From: Saksenaea vasiformis B4078
Taxonomy: Eukaryota; Mucoromycota; Mucoromycetes; Mucorales; Saksenaeaceae
Assembly: GCA_000697055.1 (NCBI GenBank)
Contig: JNDT01002076.1
Location: 52,841-116,840, forward strand
Direction of reading: 5' to 3'
Length of the DNA stretch: 64,000 nucleotides
The position numbers and the translations under genes are program-made. Of this stretch, positions 1 through 11,410 are shown piece by piece (the first letter of the stretch is position 1; each line of letters begins with the position of its first letter). The notes beneath the pieces were generated by a model, which was given only the letters and a program-made list of their open reading frames with translations, was not told where the DNA came from and searched no databases.

Positions 1-198
1 TACTGGCTGATCGATACGCGAATTCCTCCAATCTGTTAAACTTTTATGAATACAAGCCGAAGGGCAGATAGTCACGAGTACTTACAGCCGACTATACAGC
101 CTGAACATCTTCCGCTTCGACCCAGCTGCAGCCCTGGGAATCAGATGGAGGCTGTCGAGGTATTTTTCCTCGTCCGTCATCTGCAGCTAAATATAGCG

Positions 199-770
199 TT
201 AGTCCATTGCAGTAAATCTGCTCCATTCACCAATCTCCACGTGCTTCTCCACGCAGTCAATGACTTCACCATCAGGCTTGAGCCCGATATTGCCGAAGTC
301 ATTCGCAGCCGCGAGTTGGCTGAAGGTCTCGTCCGAGCAGCCGAGGAACTTCTTGGTGTCGTCAGACAAATAGATGATAGAGTTATATGCCAACCTAGAA
401 ACACAAAGAATCAGTCCATTGTTGAGCAGTAAAAATCTAATCGCAAGAGCATAAATAATTACAGGCATATCGAACGTTGCATGGCGCCCAGAGTTGCATA
501 TCTTCTATGTAGATATGCAGTCTCTGCCGCCAGCTCCCCAACTAGGTCACGAGAAGTCTATTAAATGAGTAAGTACGATGTTACAAATTATGCCTGTAAC
601 ATACTTTCACGCGTTTACAAGACTGTTCGTCTCCCATGCAATTCTCGATCTCTCGTTGACGTTCCCTGGATAGCAACGTCATTACGCCGAGCTCCTCTTC
701 ACGGCGCGCAGCAATGTAATCTTTGACACTGTTTGTTGACCTATTTGAAAGATCATAAACCACTTGCATC
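199..770 (-). other. possible 3' exons of an unrecognised gene
   Basis: Two open stretches on the minus strand look exon-like. One (about 600-770) encodes a charged helical segment rich in Glu and Arg. The other (about 199-390) starts after a good acceptor (TTTCTAG) and encodes a segment with Ser-Asp-Asp-Thr-Lys and an acidic amphipathic end before a stop. They could be consecutive exons of one gene whose 5' part is lost or unresolved. I do not recognise the protein, no start codon is convincing, and this may be a relic, since the next kilobase is transposon debris. Confidence 0.25.
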
Positions 771-1289
771 TTTCGAGAGTATCCGGCTGTCAGATTTACA
801 TGGTTACTATAGCTACGCTGTTTCTATGGGTGATAACGAGTGTACTGCGTGGAGCACCAAACAGCTCAAATTTTTCTTTGTGCAAGTGTCAGGTGCTCTA
901 CGGACCACGAAAATTTCACCGGCATAAAATCATTGAGAATCCGCATTTCACCGTAATCCAATTACCTGGGCACCTCTACGGGGGTCGTAGGACCAGCCCA
1001 TTTTTCCTATGGGCTTGCTTGCGGTACAATAGTGTGGCCTGCTCTGCGTGCTTTGAAGCTTGCAGTTTGATTGCGCAGGTTATCCGACACATATAGGATA
1101 TAAAAAGAGTAAGACAAAATCGAATGAACCGTTACAAAAAAAACATACCAAAGGACCAAAGGTGAGAAGAGACGGTTTCGATACGGTGCGCCGTCTCTAA
1201 TTTCAAGTCCTCCGTTCCTTGCAAAGTGCTTGAAAATTCCGGGTTTTGATGTTATAGAGGATGTGTCATAAAGCCTTCTGAGTATGAAC

Positions 1290-1625
1290 TGAGCTATGTG
1301 GTGGACAGAGCTCTCGTTTGACACGCTAAAACGCAATCCTAATACCATCCAAAATTGCTGGCGAAAGACAGGCCTCGTTGATGAATCTGTCCATGGAGAT
1401 GAAGCAACCTCAGTGCTGGATGAACTTGTGACAAGCATAAATTGTCGCCTTCAGGCTATTAAGTGGACCACAAATGACAGTATCCGATTTCGAGAGTGGC
1501 TGCCGAGAAGAAGAGGATACTGTCGATACAACAAATGAATAAGACGTATTCACTAACACGAAGACGAGGAAATTGTGAATGATGACATACCCCAAAACCT
1601 GTTGAAAAGAAACGCTGCATTCCAC
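1290..1625 (+). pseudogene. pogo/Tigger-like transposase C-terminal relic
   Basis: The reading begins with Trp-Trp-Thr and contains TIQNCWRKTGL, which matches the conserved block just after the DDE catalytic core of pogo/Tigger (DDE_1, CENP-B-like) transposases. It continues with an acidic segment, and after a frame change with EDEEIVNDDIP, typical of the tail of the same family. The catalytic core is absent and the tail is broken by stops and frame changes, so this is a dead fragment. A second, larger pogo relic lies near 35 kb. Confidence 0.55.
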
Positions 1626-2089
1626 TTAAAGATCAACTGTTTCGCATTGACACAATGATAGATTTTCTTGATGAGAAGGTATTACATCATATTTTGCAAA
1701 GGATCAGCGCGATTAGTAAACCTTTGAGCACTAGATCTCCCCCGATAAGAGATTCAACCTCCTTTTCAGGCTTGAACTTGATATTACAGAGGATTTGAAA
1801 ACCTACACTATGTTTTCTGGCGGTGGATCCGAAATTTCTTGAAAAAACCGGCATTTCAAATTAGAGAGGTTGCACTGTATCAGTTTATGTGCAGAGATGA
1901 GAAGATGACTGTTGCAATTGCTCACCTTGACATAAGCGGTAAAGTGACTGGCTGAGAACAGTACTACTTTTGCAAGGACGATGTTGCGTTTTATGAATAT
2001 TTAACAATACTATTTATATGAAGCGTGTTATAATCCGCAATCAATCCAAGTATACAGGAAAATAGTGATTGTAACGTCGTATATGGTAT

Positions 2090-2360
2090 CCAGCGGGATA
2101 CAGCGACAGAATCTATAATCACTGCCGGCCACAACAGCTTCCTGATGCATGAATTTATCTGTACCAATCATCGTATACATATGAAAGGTGGAATCAATGG
2201 GCTCGTAGTTCTATCTCCAATCGTATCCCTTCTGGAAAGACCACGATGCTTATTGAGGCATACTGGAAAGTACTAAAGTGAGGTTTCTTATATTGGATCA
2301 TTATTGCACAAATGAACATATCCCTTAAGTGAATATTCCTTAATGGAGCGGCTACTGTAC
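2090..2360 (+). pseudogene. FAR1/MULE-like transposase C-terminal relic
   Basis: One frame reads through a Tyr/Trp-rich segment to WNQWARSS and then KTTMLIEAYWKVLK. This is the pattern W-x2-WARS ... TTM-x-E-x-HW-x2-LK that I associate with MULE/FAR1-type transposases of early-diverging fungi. In-frame stops interrupt it (for example directly after the LK motif), so it is a remnant. No terminal inverted repeats or target duplication are visible around it. The family assignment rests on recalled pattern, not on a search. Confidence 0.45.
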
Positions 2361-3162
2361 AAGAAAAAAAAGAAACCTTTTTCCTCTTTGCTCATTTGAG
2401 GCGGTTGCTCTCTGATCGACTGGTGGAGGAAAGAAAAAAAAAAGGAAAGACGTGTGATTTTTCTTCAACAGGATTCCACCATTCCCGACCGGTTCTCTCA
2501 AGACAAAAGGCAAGCCGTCACCAGACACGAAGATTTAAGGATATCGGCTTCTCGATCATGCGATGAAATCTTCTGGTGACGTTTTGAAGCTCCTGCCAGC
2601 GATTGCTCGACCCCTTGGCATTGTTGAAGCAAATGGCCAAGCAGATAATTCAATCTCTTAATGACAAGACCGCTATGAACCGGTTGTCGCAAGCATTCTG
2701 CTCGATAGCACCGAATGATGATGTGCAACCACAAAGCATGGCCTTTTTTTTTCAGATACATTTACATCACTGCGCAGTGACTGCAACAATACGTCTGAAT
2801 ACGACAAAAGGTACTGAGGTGATTACTTTAGTAGAACATGGCTATAGACATATTTCATCCCATCTATCTGTGGTGGAGATACCAGCGGACAGAGAATACA
2901 CAATTAACCAGGATAAACATAATGATTCCAATCTCGTAAAGGAACATCTATAGATATATCTAAACCCCTCTGTCTCTGTTACCCGCAAGCACCGTGAATT
3001 ATTTAAACAGTACAATATCGTCATTTTTAATAAAACAACCATTTTTTGAATTTCACTGACTTAGCGTCCCATTATATCAAATTTGGATACAACACCCATA
3101 TTTCCTCAATTTTCGCCGTGTACTTTGCAAAGTACCCCCTAAATGATCTGAAGAAACTCAAT
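2361..3162. other. intergenic, no convincing gene
   Basis: AT-rich with poly-A/T runs (2361-2460). A 116-codon plus-strand reading at 2603-2953 and its antisense partner are open, but neither shows a recognisable motif or clean splice sites. I leave this stretch as probable decayed transposon sequence. Confidence 0.4.
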
Positions 3163-3591
3163 ATGCTAAAATGGCTTGCTAGTAAGGAGCGATTTCTCAA
3201 TCTAGTCTCACGACGAGTTATCGATTCTGGGAGTAATAGGTTCCTGAAAATTGCAACGTTTTCAGGTGCTTTCAAGGATGTCGCGAAGGTGGAGGAAGAA
3301 AGATCCCGTAGATTGAAAGACATTCCTGATTTCTCTGTGATGGCATTACTGAAGGCAATTGGATCAACTTTCAAAGAGATAGAAAAACGCGACGATTTTC
3401 ACCGATTTAGTTCATTATTTGAGTTGTCATGCTCATCAGTTTTGTCTGAGACGCACAACGATTTATTCGGTATACTATATTCGTCTTTTGCAACCGGCTT
3501 GACTAATACTTTTGCTACTACGGAAATTAATTCATTAAGGTCGATCATTTACTTACGAAGGGCAGTAGCAGGTATTTCGGGACCTGTTTAA
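3163..3591 (+). CDS. hypothetical protein, unrecognised
   Basis: The open frame runs from 3046, but its first ATG is at 3163, giving 142 residues. The product is moderately charged, with a Lys/Arg/Glu-rich middle (residues about 45-85) and a more polar C-terminus, with no signal peptide or membrane span. The length without a stop in AT-rich DNA favours real or recently real coding, but no family motif is evident. It could be a transposon-borne accessory ORF, given the relics at 1.3-2.4 kb. No intron is needed to read it. Confidence 0.35.
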   Translation: MLKWLASKERFLNLVSRRVIDSGSNRFLKIATFSGAFKDVAKVEEERSRRLKDIPDFSVMALLKAIGSTFKEIEKRDDFHRFSSLFELSCSSVLSETHNDLFGILYSSFATGLTNTFATTEINSLRSIIYLRRAVAGISGPV

Positions 3592-4038
3592 ATTCGGAAA
3601 GACAATCAACTTTAAAATAAACTTGTCCCGTATTTTGCCTGGTGGTCATGGCCATTTATGAAACATTACCAGATTTGGTTTTCCAGTGTCTGGAACCGTT
3701 TTAGTAAGGAAGAAATGAAAAGCAACAATTGACACATGAATGCAGACAGTCTAGAATCTTGCAGATAGTATCATAATGCAGCCTATCAAACGTGCTCGTC
3801 AGTGCTTGATACCATTTTGAAAATGTAAGGCGGAACTGTATATCATGCACAGTTTTTTTTTTTAAAAAAAAACAAGTTTGCGGATACCATCAACCCATTA
3901 ACCCCTGATGAAGTTCCCGCTGGTATCATTGAGTAGTCACGCTGTCTTGCGCATTCAACCTGCTTTTTGATTCCGGTGTCCGAAAAGGACGGGTCCGAAC
4001 CTTTCCTATTTTTCTTTGGAAAAACAACAACTTTGGTC
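3592..4038. other. intergenic, probable promoter of the FYR gene
   Basis: No gene seen. Contains a 10 bp T run followed directly by 9-10 A residues near 3851-3871 (a T/A tract that could form a hairpin) and the upstream region of the FYR-domain gene. Confidence 0.4.
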
Positions 4039-5136
4039 ATGGCAATTCAAGAGAAAAGCGATGTATGCTGTCAAACAGATGGCAATTGGAATGATGAGAG
4101 AATGCGAAAGTACAGAAGAATGAAGCGAAAAATCTTGGAGTTTATTGCTGTATGAATGGTGTGCTGTTACAAATATAGCTCTTTAACTGTGGGGGAAATT
4201 ATATAGAAACAAAAATCAGCACAAGCAGCCCTGGATAAAGCGAATAGAAAAATCCAGGCACTTCAACGAGAAAAAAGGTACCCAAAAAGACCACTTGACA
4301 CGCGTCAACTCAAATGTCATTTTGCAGGCGTTCCATGCGAAGAAGCAAATCAAATGATGATGCGATGGATATCAGCGAAGAGGAAGAGGAAGAAGAGGGA
4401 GAGGCGGATGAGGAGGGGGATGAGGAAGAGGAAGATGAACTAGATGAAGATGAAGACATGCAAGGTAACACCAATCAAGAGGAGTACATATGTTGATTCC
4501 TATAGTTACCAAAGCAGATACAGTTGTTGTAAAAAAACGTGTGCCTCTAAGGCGGAAGCGCGTGGAAATCCCAAGGGATGAAAATGGCAATGTTCAGCTA
4601 CCCTTTAGCATTGCCTCCCTGACAGTCCTCAACCTTGGCAAAGTGGTATGGGATCGCCCAGCATTCCATAGTGAGCGTTATATTTGGCCTCTTGGTTATA
4701 CCGTAGAAAGGTAAATAGAATAGACGCATCATGATATCGTGAAACTAACCGAAATATATAGAACGTACATGAGTATGGTGGATCCCAACAATCAGACGAC
4801 TTACACATGCAGGGTGGAGGAAGACCAGGATGCACCGTTGGTACTACATGAGTGGTGTCATCATGACAGACTATAGTTAACCATTTATCCTAGTTCACGA
4901 TCCGCGCCGCAGATGCACCTGATCAGGAACTATCAGCAAAAACGCCAACCGGCGCGTGGGCATTGGTGATCAAGCGGGCCAATGAGGTCCGTCACAAGGA
5001 GAGTGCTAATGCTATATCGGGACCAGAATACTACGGCTTTGCCCATCCCCTCGTGATAGAAATGATCGAGGAACTTGACGGGGTTGACAAGTGCTCCCGA
5101 TATGTGCTTAAACGAGAGACAAACGGCAATGCTTAA
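4039..5136 (+). CDS. FYRN/FYRC-domain nuclear protein (TBRG1-like)
   Basis: A six-exon gene. The N-terminus has a basic YRRMKRK segment followed by a coiled coil (KQKSAQAALDKANRKIQ), as in TBRG1. Next comes a long Glu/Asp tract, a basic VVKKRVPLRRKR stretch, the FYRN domain (starting FSIASLTVLNLG and holding the Ser-Glu-Arg-Tyr-Ile-Trp-Pro-Leu-Gly-Tyr core) and an FYRC domain with SGPEYYGFAHPLVIEMIEEL. FYRN and FYRC fold together and occur in chromatin proteins such as TBRG1 and MLL/trithorax, so a nuclear chromatin role is likely. Introns: about 4153-4205, 4279-4325, 4464-4505, 4712-4760 and 4840-4891, all GT-AG. An in-frame ATG exists upstream at 3967, but 4039 gives a start matching the family. 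The partner complex is unknown. Confidence 0.75.
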
Positions 5137-5246
5137 TTGCCAAAAAAAGCTGGTGACCGACATGACGTGAGCAGCACATTCATTGACAGTGGAGTCTCAC
5201 CTGTAAAAAGAAGAATGATGTCAATCTGTCTAATCCCCTTCATCAT

Positions 5247-5255
5247 TATATAAAG
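5247..5255 (+). promoter_or_regulatory. TATA box of the bZIP gene
   Basis: TATATAAAG lies 56 bp upstream of the bZIP start codon at 5311 and is followed by a CT-rich stretch, a usual fungal promoter arrangement. Confidence 0.5.
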
Positions 5256-5310
5256 AAGCGCCACCATTATGGACCAGACTCCCTAATTTCTTCCTCTCTC
5301 TCTTGAGGCT

Positions 5311-5715
5311 ATGTCTCGCCAATGTATGTCTATTAACGCCATCGTCACACCGCCACCGGCCGAACCGTTATCACCGCCACCTGATGCTTCTACACACATC
5401 ATGGCACCTCGTTTAAAACATAACACGAACAACAGCAACCATAATAACAGCAATCACAACAACAGCAACCATAGTAACACGACAGATCATCCAATGACAT
5501 TAGAAGAACGACGACAACGTAATAAAATTGCCTCGGCTAAATACCGGGCAAAGAAGCAAGCTAGTTTACGGTCAATGACTAGTCGGTTGTCACAGTTGGC
5601 AACAGCCAATGCGGCACTTCAAAGAGATCTTTCACAAGTCAGGCAAGAAAACGAAGCGTTACGACGGTTTTGTAAAGCACTTATGTCAGACCAAGCCATG
5701 CCTGCACCGCATTAA
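5311..5715 (+). CDS. small bZIP transcription factor (Cys3/Met-type)
   Basis: A single-exon gene of 134 residues. The N-terminal half is Pro-rich, then an Asn/His/Ser repeat ([10 protein letters not shown], about residues 40-57). The basic region is [18 protein letters not shown] (about 67-84), with the N-x2-x-A-S-x-K-Y-R signature. It is followed by a leucine zipper with Leu/Ala/Val at heptad positions to about residue 122. The basic region resembles sulfur-regulation factors of the Cys3/MetR/Zip1 type more than AP-1 or CREB, but the target is inference. The gene ends about 200 bp before HSP70 on the same strand. Confidence 0.8.
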   Translation: MSRQCMSINAIVTPPPAEPLSPPPDASTHIMAPRLKHNTNNSNHNNSNHNNSNHSNTTDHPMTLEERRQRNKIASAKYRAKKQASLRSMTSRLSQLATANAALQRDLSQVRQENEALRRFCKALMSDQAMPAPH

Positions 5716-5763
5716 AAATCATCTGCATGTTTTTCCTTTGTCTCAGTTCATTTCGTCATTTAC

Positions 5764-5825
5764 CCAATGAGGAAAGTTGGTTTCCCTACGATTCTTTTTT
5801 ATTCTTTTTTATTTTCGATATAAAA
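5764..5825 (+). promoter_or_regulatory. HSP70 core promoter elements
   Basis: A CCAAT pentamer at 5764-5768 and TATAAAA at 5819-5825 sit upstream of the HSP70 ATG (5913), separated by T/C-rich DNA. I looked for heat-shock elements (alternating GAA/TTC every 5 bp); only loosely spaced GAA and TTC triplets are present, so none is claimed. Confidence 0.45.
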
Positions 5826-5912
5826 CCAACACCCATCACACAAAAAAAAGCCAGTATCTTTTCCCTTTTTCTTTCTTTTTCCCATTTTTTTTTATTCTTC
5901 CTCAAGAGCGAC

Positions 5913-7926
5913 ATGCCAAAAGCCATTGGAATTGATTTGGGTACCACTTACAGCTGTGTTGGTGTCTGGCAAAACGACAGAGTCGAAATCATTGCCAATG
6001 ATCAGGGTAACCGTACTACCCCGTCGTATGTTGCCTTTACCGACACCGAACGTTTGATTGGTGATGCTGCCAAGAATCAAGTAGCTGTATGTATACAATC
6101 TTACTCTTTTTAAATGATATCACTAAAAAAATGAATATAAATGGGATAATTAGATGAATCCGCATAACACCGTTTTTGACGCGAAACGTTTGATTGGCCG
6201 TCGCTTTAATGATGCAGAAGTACAAGCTGACATGAAGCATTGGTCCTTCAAGGTTATCGACAAGGGTGGAAAGCCTTTCATTGAAGTGGAACATAAAGGC
6301 GAAAAGAAGCACTTCACTCCCGAAGAAATTTCATCCATGGTGCTTGTCAAGATGCGCGAGACGGCTGAAGCTTACCTGGGAGAGAAGGTTGAAAGTTCTG
6401 TCATCACCGTCCCAGCTTATTTCAATGACTCCCAGCGTCAGGCGACAAAGGATGCCGGTACCATTTCTGGTATGAATGTGCTGCGCATCATCAATGAACC
6501 TACCGCTGCTGCTATTGCTTATGGTTTGGACAAGGCCTCCAGAGGTGAACATAATGTGCTCATCTTTGACTTGGGTGGCGGTACCTTCGATGTGTCCCTC
6601 TTGACCATTGAAGAGGGTATTTTTGAAGTGAAGGCCACCGCAGGTGACACACACCTGGGTGGTGAGGATTTCGACAACCGCTTGGTCAATCATTTTATCC
6701 AAGAATTCAAGCGCAAGTTCAAGAAGGATATCTCTCAGAATCCACGTGCCGTACGACGACTTCGAACGGCTTGTGAACGTGCCAAGCGTACCCTTTCTTC
6801 CGCAGCACAGACTTCCATTGAAATTGATTCCCTCTATGAGGGCGTCGATTTCTACACATCATTGACCCGTGCTCGTTTCGAAGAATTGAACCAAGATCTC
6901 TTCCGTCAAACTATGGAGCCTGTGGAAAAAGTGTTGCGTGATGCAAAGATTGACAAGGGATCGGTGCATGAAATTGTCTTGGTCGGAGGTTCCACTCGTA
7001 TCCCCAAGATTCAGAAGATGGTTTCAGACTTCTTCAACGGCAAGGAGCCTAACAAATCTATCAATCCCGATGAAGCTGTGGCCTATGGTGCAGCCGTACA
7101 AGCTGCCATTTTGACGGGTGATACTTCGGAGAAGACCGATTCTCTCCTGTTATTGGATGTTGCTCCTCTCTCACTTGGTATCGAAACCGCAGGTGGCGTG
7201 ATGACAGCCTTGATCAAACGCAACACAACTGTTCCAGCCAAGAAATCAGAAATTTTCTCGACTTATGCAGACAACCAGCCCGGTGTATTGATCCAGGTGT
7301 ACGAAGGTGAACGTGCGCGTACCAAGGATAACAATTTGCTTGGTAAATTCGAACTTTCCGGCATTCCACCTGCACCACGAGGCGTGCCTCAAATCGAAGT
7401 GACTTTTGATATCGATAGCAACGGTATCTTGAATGTATCTGCAATGGATAAGACCACCGGAAGATCCAACAAGATCACCATCACCAACGATAAAGGTCGA
7501 CTGTCCAAGGAAGAAATTGAACGCATGGTTTCCGATGCCGAAAAATACAGGGCGGAAGATGAGGCAGCAGCAGCACGAATCTCAGCCAAGAACAGTCTTG
7601 AATCCTATGCCTATAACTTACGCAACACATCTCAAGAAGAGAAGGTATCGAGCAAACTTGAGGCAGCAGATAAAGAGAAATTGGACAACGCGATCAAGGA
7701 AACAATCGAATGGTTGGATAACAGTCAGGAAGCTAGTAAGGAGGAATATGAATCCAAGCAAAAGGAACTGGAAGAGATTGCCAATCCAATCATGATGAAA
7801 CTCTACCAAGGTGCTGGTGGCGCTCCAGGTGCCGGTGGTCCTGGTGGCGCGCCTGGTGGCTTTCCAGGTGCTGGTGGTGCTCCTGGCGGTGAAGACTCTG
7901 GCCCCACTGTTGAGGAAGTCGATTAA
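5913..7926 (+). CDS. HSP70: cytosolic HSP70 chaperone (SSA type)
   Basis: ATP-dependent protein-folding chaperone of the cytosol and nucleus. Exon 1 (5913-6086) encodes [19 protein letters not shown] with the phosphate-binding loop. A 67 nt intron (6087-6153) ends TTAG, and exon 2 (6154-7926) carries the rest, 648 residues in all, the usual SSA length. Visible signatures: [25 protein letters not shown], the substrate-binding beta domain, and a Gly/Ala/Pro-rich tail ending GPTVEEVD, whose EEVD binds TPR co-chaperones and marks a cytosolic form (no ER HDEL, no mitochondrial presequence). Codon use is strongly biased towards C-ending codons compared with neighbours, as expected for high expression. 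Confidence 0.97.
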
Positions 7927-10730
7927 AATTTTTTAGCTATAAGCATTCCCTTTTTCTTTTTCTTTCGCTTGTGTTGTCTCTCTCTCTCTTCTTCTATATT
8001 CTTAAAAAGTAACCTTTTTTGTCACAAAGAAAAGAAACACTGGAACTTTGAAGAAACATCTATCTTGTGATGAGGTCAGATACTGGAGTATGTAGCAGTC
8101 GTCTTAACAAAATAAAGGGGATGTAGTTTTAGTAAAGCAACAAAAGATCCTCTTCACTATTAAGAGATATGTAACGTTGTTGTACAATAGCTTCTTCCCA
8201 AAAGAGGCTAGTTCGCGAGTGCAGAATTGCACCATGCATAGACAGTACAATACCCTGTCACGTAAAGAACGTAACACTTGTCTTAGTGCAAACTTGGTTC
8301 TCATTTAGAGTAGCGTAAAAAATCATTCAATAACTGATACGACGATCTGTAGGTGCAACAGATGTATGAAATACTAAAAGTAGGTTGATTCTCTATTTCT
8401 GAAACGCAAAGCAAACATGTATAGTAAAACAGAGGAATCGGTTCTCCATCCTACTTGTCAATTTCCCCTACTTGGGCAGTTTCCCCATAGAATTCTGGAA
8501 CTCATTCTCTCCATATCTATCCCGTCTTTACTCCGAGTATCTCTAGTCAATGGAAGTAGTGAGGATTTAATTTCATCTCTTCTGGGAGTGCAAGTACTCA
8601 TCCACCTCCAAAACTTTTCTATCATTCTGAAACGCATGTATTTGAAACTTCCTTAAAAGGATTAAGCTGGCTGTTTCACAGAGGTCATATTATTGAATTC
8701 ATCTTGTCCATTTTTTTGTAGCTCTCCTTAAAGCAGAAATGCATCCGTTTAACTTGAAGTACAGTCTAGACACCAATTTCATAATAGAAGATTAAAAAGA
8801 TACATCTGGTTCTTTTTTTAGCGTGGACACCGAGGAGCGGATGAAAATTTCCTTTTTTAATCAAACACCTTGAACATCCTCCTGTATTAGCGCATTGTCA
8901 TCCGTTTTGATGAGGTTGTCCTCAAGGGGTCCATCAACTAAGGGTCCGTCACGATCCAGTGGCGCCCCGTCGGTTCGCGTAACTTCTCCTTGCTGTCCTT
9001 TCCAAAAACAGAAACATGTGGGACCCACTGAGGTGATAGTTGTGTAGCGGTACCTGTTCCAGCAGTTCGTGCTATGAAGTGGCATGAAAGCACACATGAA
9101 CATGACTTCTTTTTTTAGTAGCAAGGATGGGATGAATATACCCTTCCGATTGTAAAAAGGAAATGCGCTGTATAGCAGAAGAGGACAAGATCGTGATTGT
9201 ATTCTCTTCAGCAGGAGTAGATGCTCCGACCCTGATCTTCGGTTTCTGTTGCTTTGCTCCTGTTATCTTTTACTGTATTCTGCTATCAAGGAGTTATCGC
9301 TTCAATCCAATCTTACGATAAAATTTTTAAGGAGTTTCACCAAAACATACTTTCATACAAACCTGTAGCATGACGGCTCTATCGGGGCACGGAAATGCGA
9401 AGCAAAAAAGCTACTACAGCAATCATTGGAAACGTGATAATACATACAACCACTAACATAATCCACGTGATATACTGTCAAGGAGTTTTTGTACGTGGCT
9501 TCGCTCATCTTTTTCCCGAAAAGAGGATAAACATGTCTAAACGGTGATAGGATGAAAAAAAAATTCCCCACGTTGAGAGTTAAAAATGATTACCATGATG
9601 ACATATTTTAGATCTCAATGGAGCTGGCGCTCGAAAAGAAGGACTTCAGCAAATAATACGCGAGGAACTTGAGCTTTGTGCATTGTCACTTCCCGTGACA
9701 ATTGAAGAATGCGCACTACACTGAGATACCGCTGATCTGAGGAAAAGGAAAACTGCACATCATCTAGTTTGGTCCTGACACGTCCAAAACCAAGAGAGTT
9801 ATGGCACCTTAAAAAGATCTTTTATCGTAAATCCAACGTGTTGATGTACACTGCGGAAAAACGGGAAGATCCCCCAGATAACGGCTGCTGCAATGATGTA
9901 CCTACGTTGAGTTGACCACCACGTCAGAAGCATGATTAGGGAGGAAGATAAAGCCTTTTATTCTTTGTCGTTTTCTCTTGATTACATATCCAATTTGTAC
10001 TTATATTGATCATCCATATGGGATCACTCAGATTTTTAATCTTCTTTTAAGCTATATGAGCTCTCTTCAAACTGCTTCAGTTGCAGTGTAACTCTTGTTC
10101 ATTACCAAGCAGGCGTTATTACACATCGCGTCATTCTCCTGCTGTAATTATTCGCAGGACGCTGCATGGTTCCAAGTCCTGCAGTCATTATCTTACGAAG
10201 CTAGCATAGCGCCCTAAAATCAAGAGAAAATTGCCTCAGCTGAAAGTTAGACTGCCTCGAACGTGTGGCTATATGAGTTGGAGTAAATCTATAGTTATAG
10301 CTTTGGAAAGCTTTCTTGCGATAGATTTTGTAGCAACGTACATATTACAATGCCTTTTCTTACAATCAATCCTCTTCCTGTGTGGTATTTCAGAATGCAC
10401 CTTATTGCGATGTGTATTTTCTAACACGTGAGAAACCGCGGCCTGCGTTCTCTGATAACCTCTTTTCTAGCTGCTGTACATACCTCTGGTACTATATTTC
10501 CTTAGCATGCGTCGTCTATCAAAAAATCTTCTCCATATTGTATTTTAACAAGCGTGTACTGTTTACATTACCTATTATGCATAGTCCCAAGCGTGTTGGT
10601 GTAAATTCGTAATGTCGTCATTTTGTCATACGAATCTAGAAAGGGAATATGTCCAAATCGCCAAGGAAAGCAGGTACATAGTAAATTGATTAGCCAAACC
10701 CTACGATAGATCGTATAGCTCAACATCAGT
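7927..10730. other. gene-poor region with repeat debris
   Basis: No convincing gene. The stretch 8240-8340 ends with GTAGCGTAAAAAATCATTCA and is similar to the right end of the 166 bp inverted-repeat element near 30.3 kb (GCAAAC...TTTAGA.TAGCGTAAAA...ATTCAATAA), so a decayed copy is present. An 87-codon minus-strand reading (8861-9124) and other short frames have no recognisable motif. Confidence 0.4.
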
Positions 10731-10886
10731 TTGCATTAAAGTGCTTCAACGATGGGATTTCAGTATCCTTCGGAAGCAGTAAAAATGTTTTAAGGCAAGA
10801 ATACTATCTTTGCATTGAGGTACTTTAGTGATCGATTTCCCAATATTCTGTCGGAAAGCAGTAAAAATGCTCAAGGTAACAATAGG
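10731..10886. repeat. imperfect 77-79 bp tandem duplication
   Basis: Two adjacent units begin TTGCATT (10731 and 10810). Both contain GGAAGCAGTAAAAATG or GGAAAGCAGTAAAAATG, then AAGG, and end in AATA. They differ at many positions, so the duplication is old. No coding content is seen in either unit. Confidence 0.6.
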
Positions 10887-11324
10887 TTTTATCCAAATGA
10901 TCCGTATTTAAAGGCTCGCATGAACCATTTTTAAATTCTTCGGCTCTGTTTTTCAAAAAGACATCCCCGTTAAGGATATCAATTCATATACATACAAGAT
11001 TACTCATGTTTTTATGTCTATTCTTTAGCCTGCATGACCTCTGTCCCGAACCGTTTCCGCTGTGGTGTAGCCCACTGTTCAACACCAGGTAAGTAAATGT
11101 TGTCACGCGCAGCCTCACTCAACTTTTACGACAGAACCTCGCCAGACGCTGTATTGCTTCAAGTCCTCCGCAAGGCGTTAACACCCAAACTGGCATCTTT
11201 GTCAGTATAATCTCCTCTGCCGCCCCCCATCGCGTCAGATGCGGGGCAGGTTGCTGCCATTGGGTAGTATGCACTTCGGGGTAAGCGAATTGGCACCAAA
11301 ATGTCTTCCATTTACCGACGGTGA

Positions 11325-11400
11325 ATGAATTTTTATGCTGCTCGAATAAATTTTGCGTCCATCTGGGGACCAAGTTGATGTAAGTAGAGTATTATTTTAG
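11325..11400 (+). repeat. fragment of the TTTTACGCT/TTGCGTCCA repeat family
   Basis: The segment TGCTGCTCGAATAAATTTTG followed by CGTCCATCTGGGGACCAAG and a GTAAGT donor-like site (11380) closely matches the left half of the 166 bp element at 30.15 kb, where the sequence is CGCTGCTCGAATAAACCTTG and CGTCCACTGG. The right half is missing here. The MITE at 11411 begins only about 25 bp further on. Confidence 0.55.
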
Positions 11401-11410
11401 GGAATTGCTA

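Noticed and set aside
5716..5912. Heat-shock elements in the HSP70 promoter
   Set aside because: GAA and TTC triplets are present but not in three or more properly alternating 5 bp units.
6331..6702. 123-codon minus-strand frame inside HSP70
   Set aside because: Antisense shadow of a highly biased gene; no homology and no promoter.
8861..9124. 87-codon minus-strand frame
   Set aside because: No recognisable motif, atypical composition for a protein, and surrounded by repeat debris.
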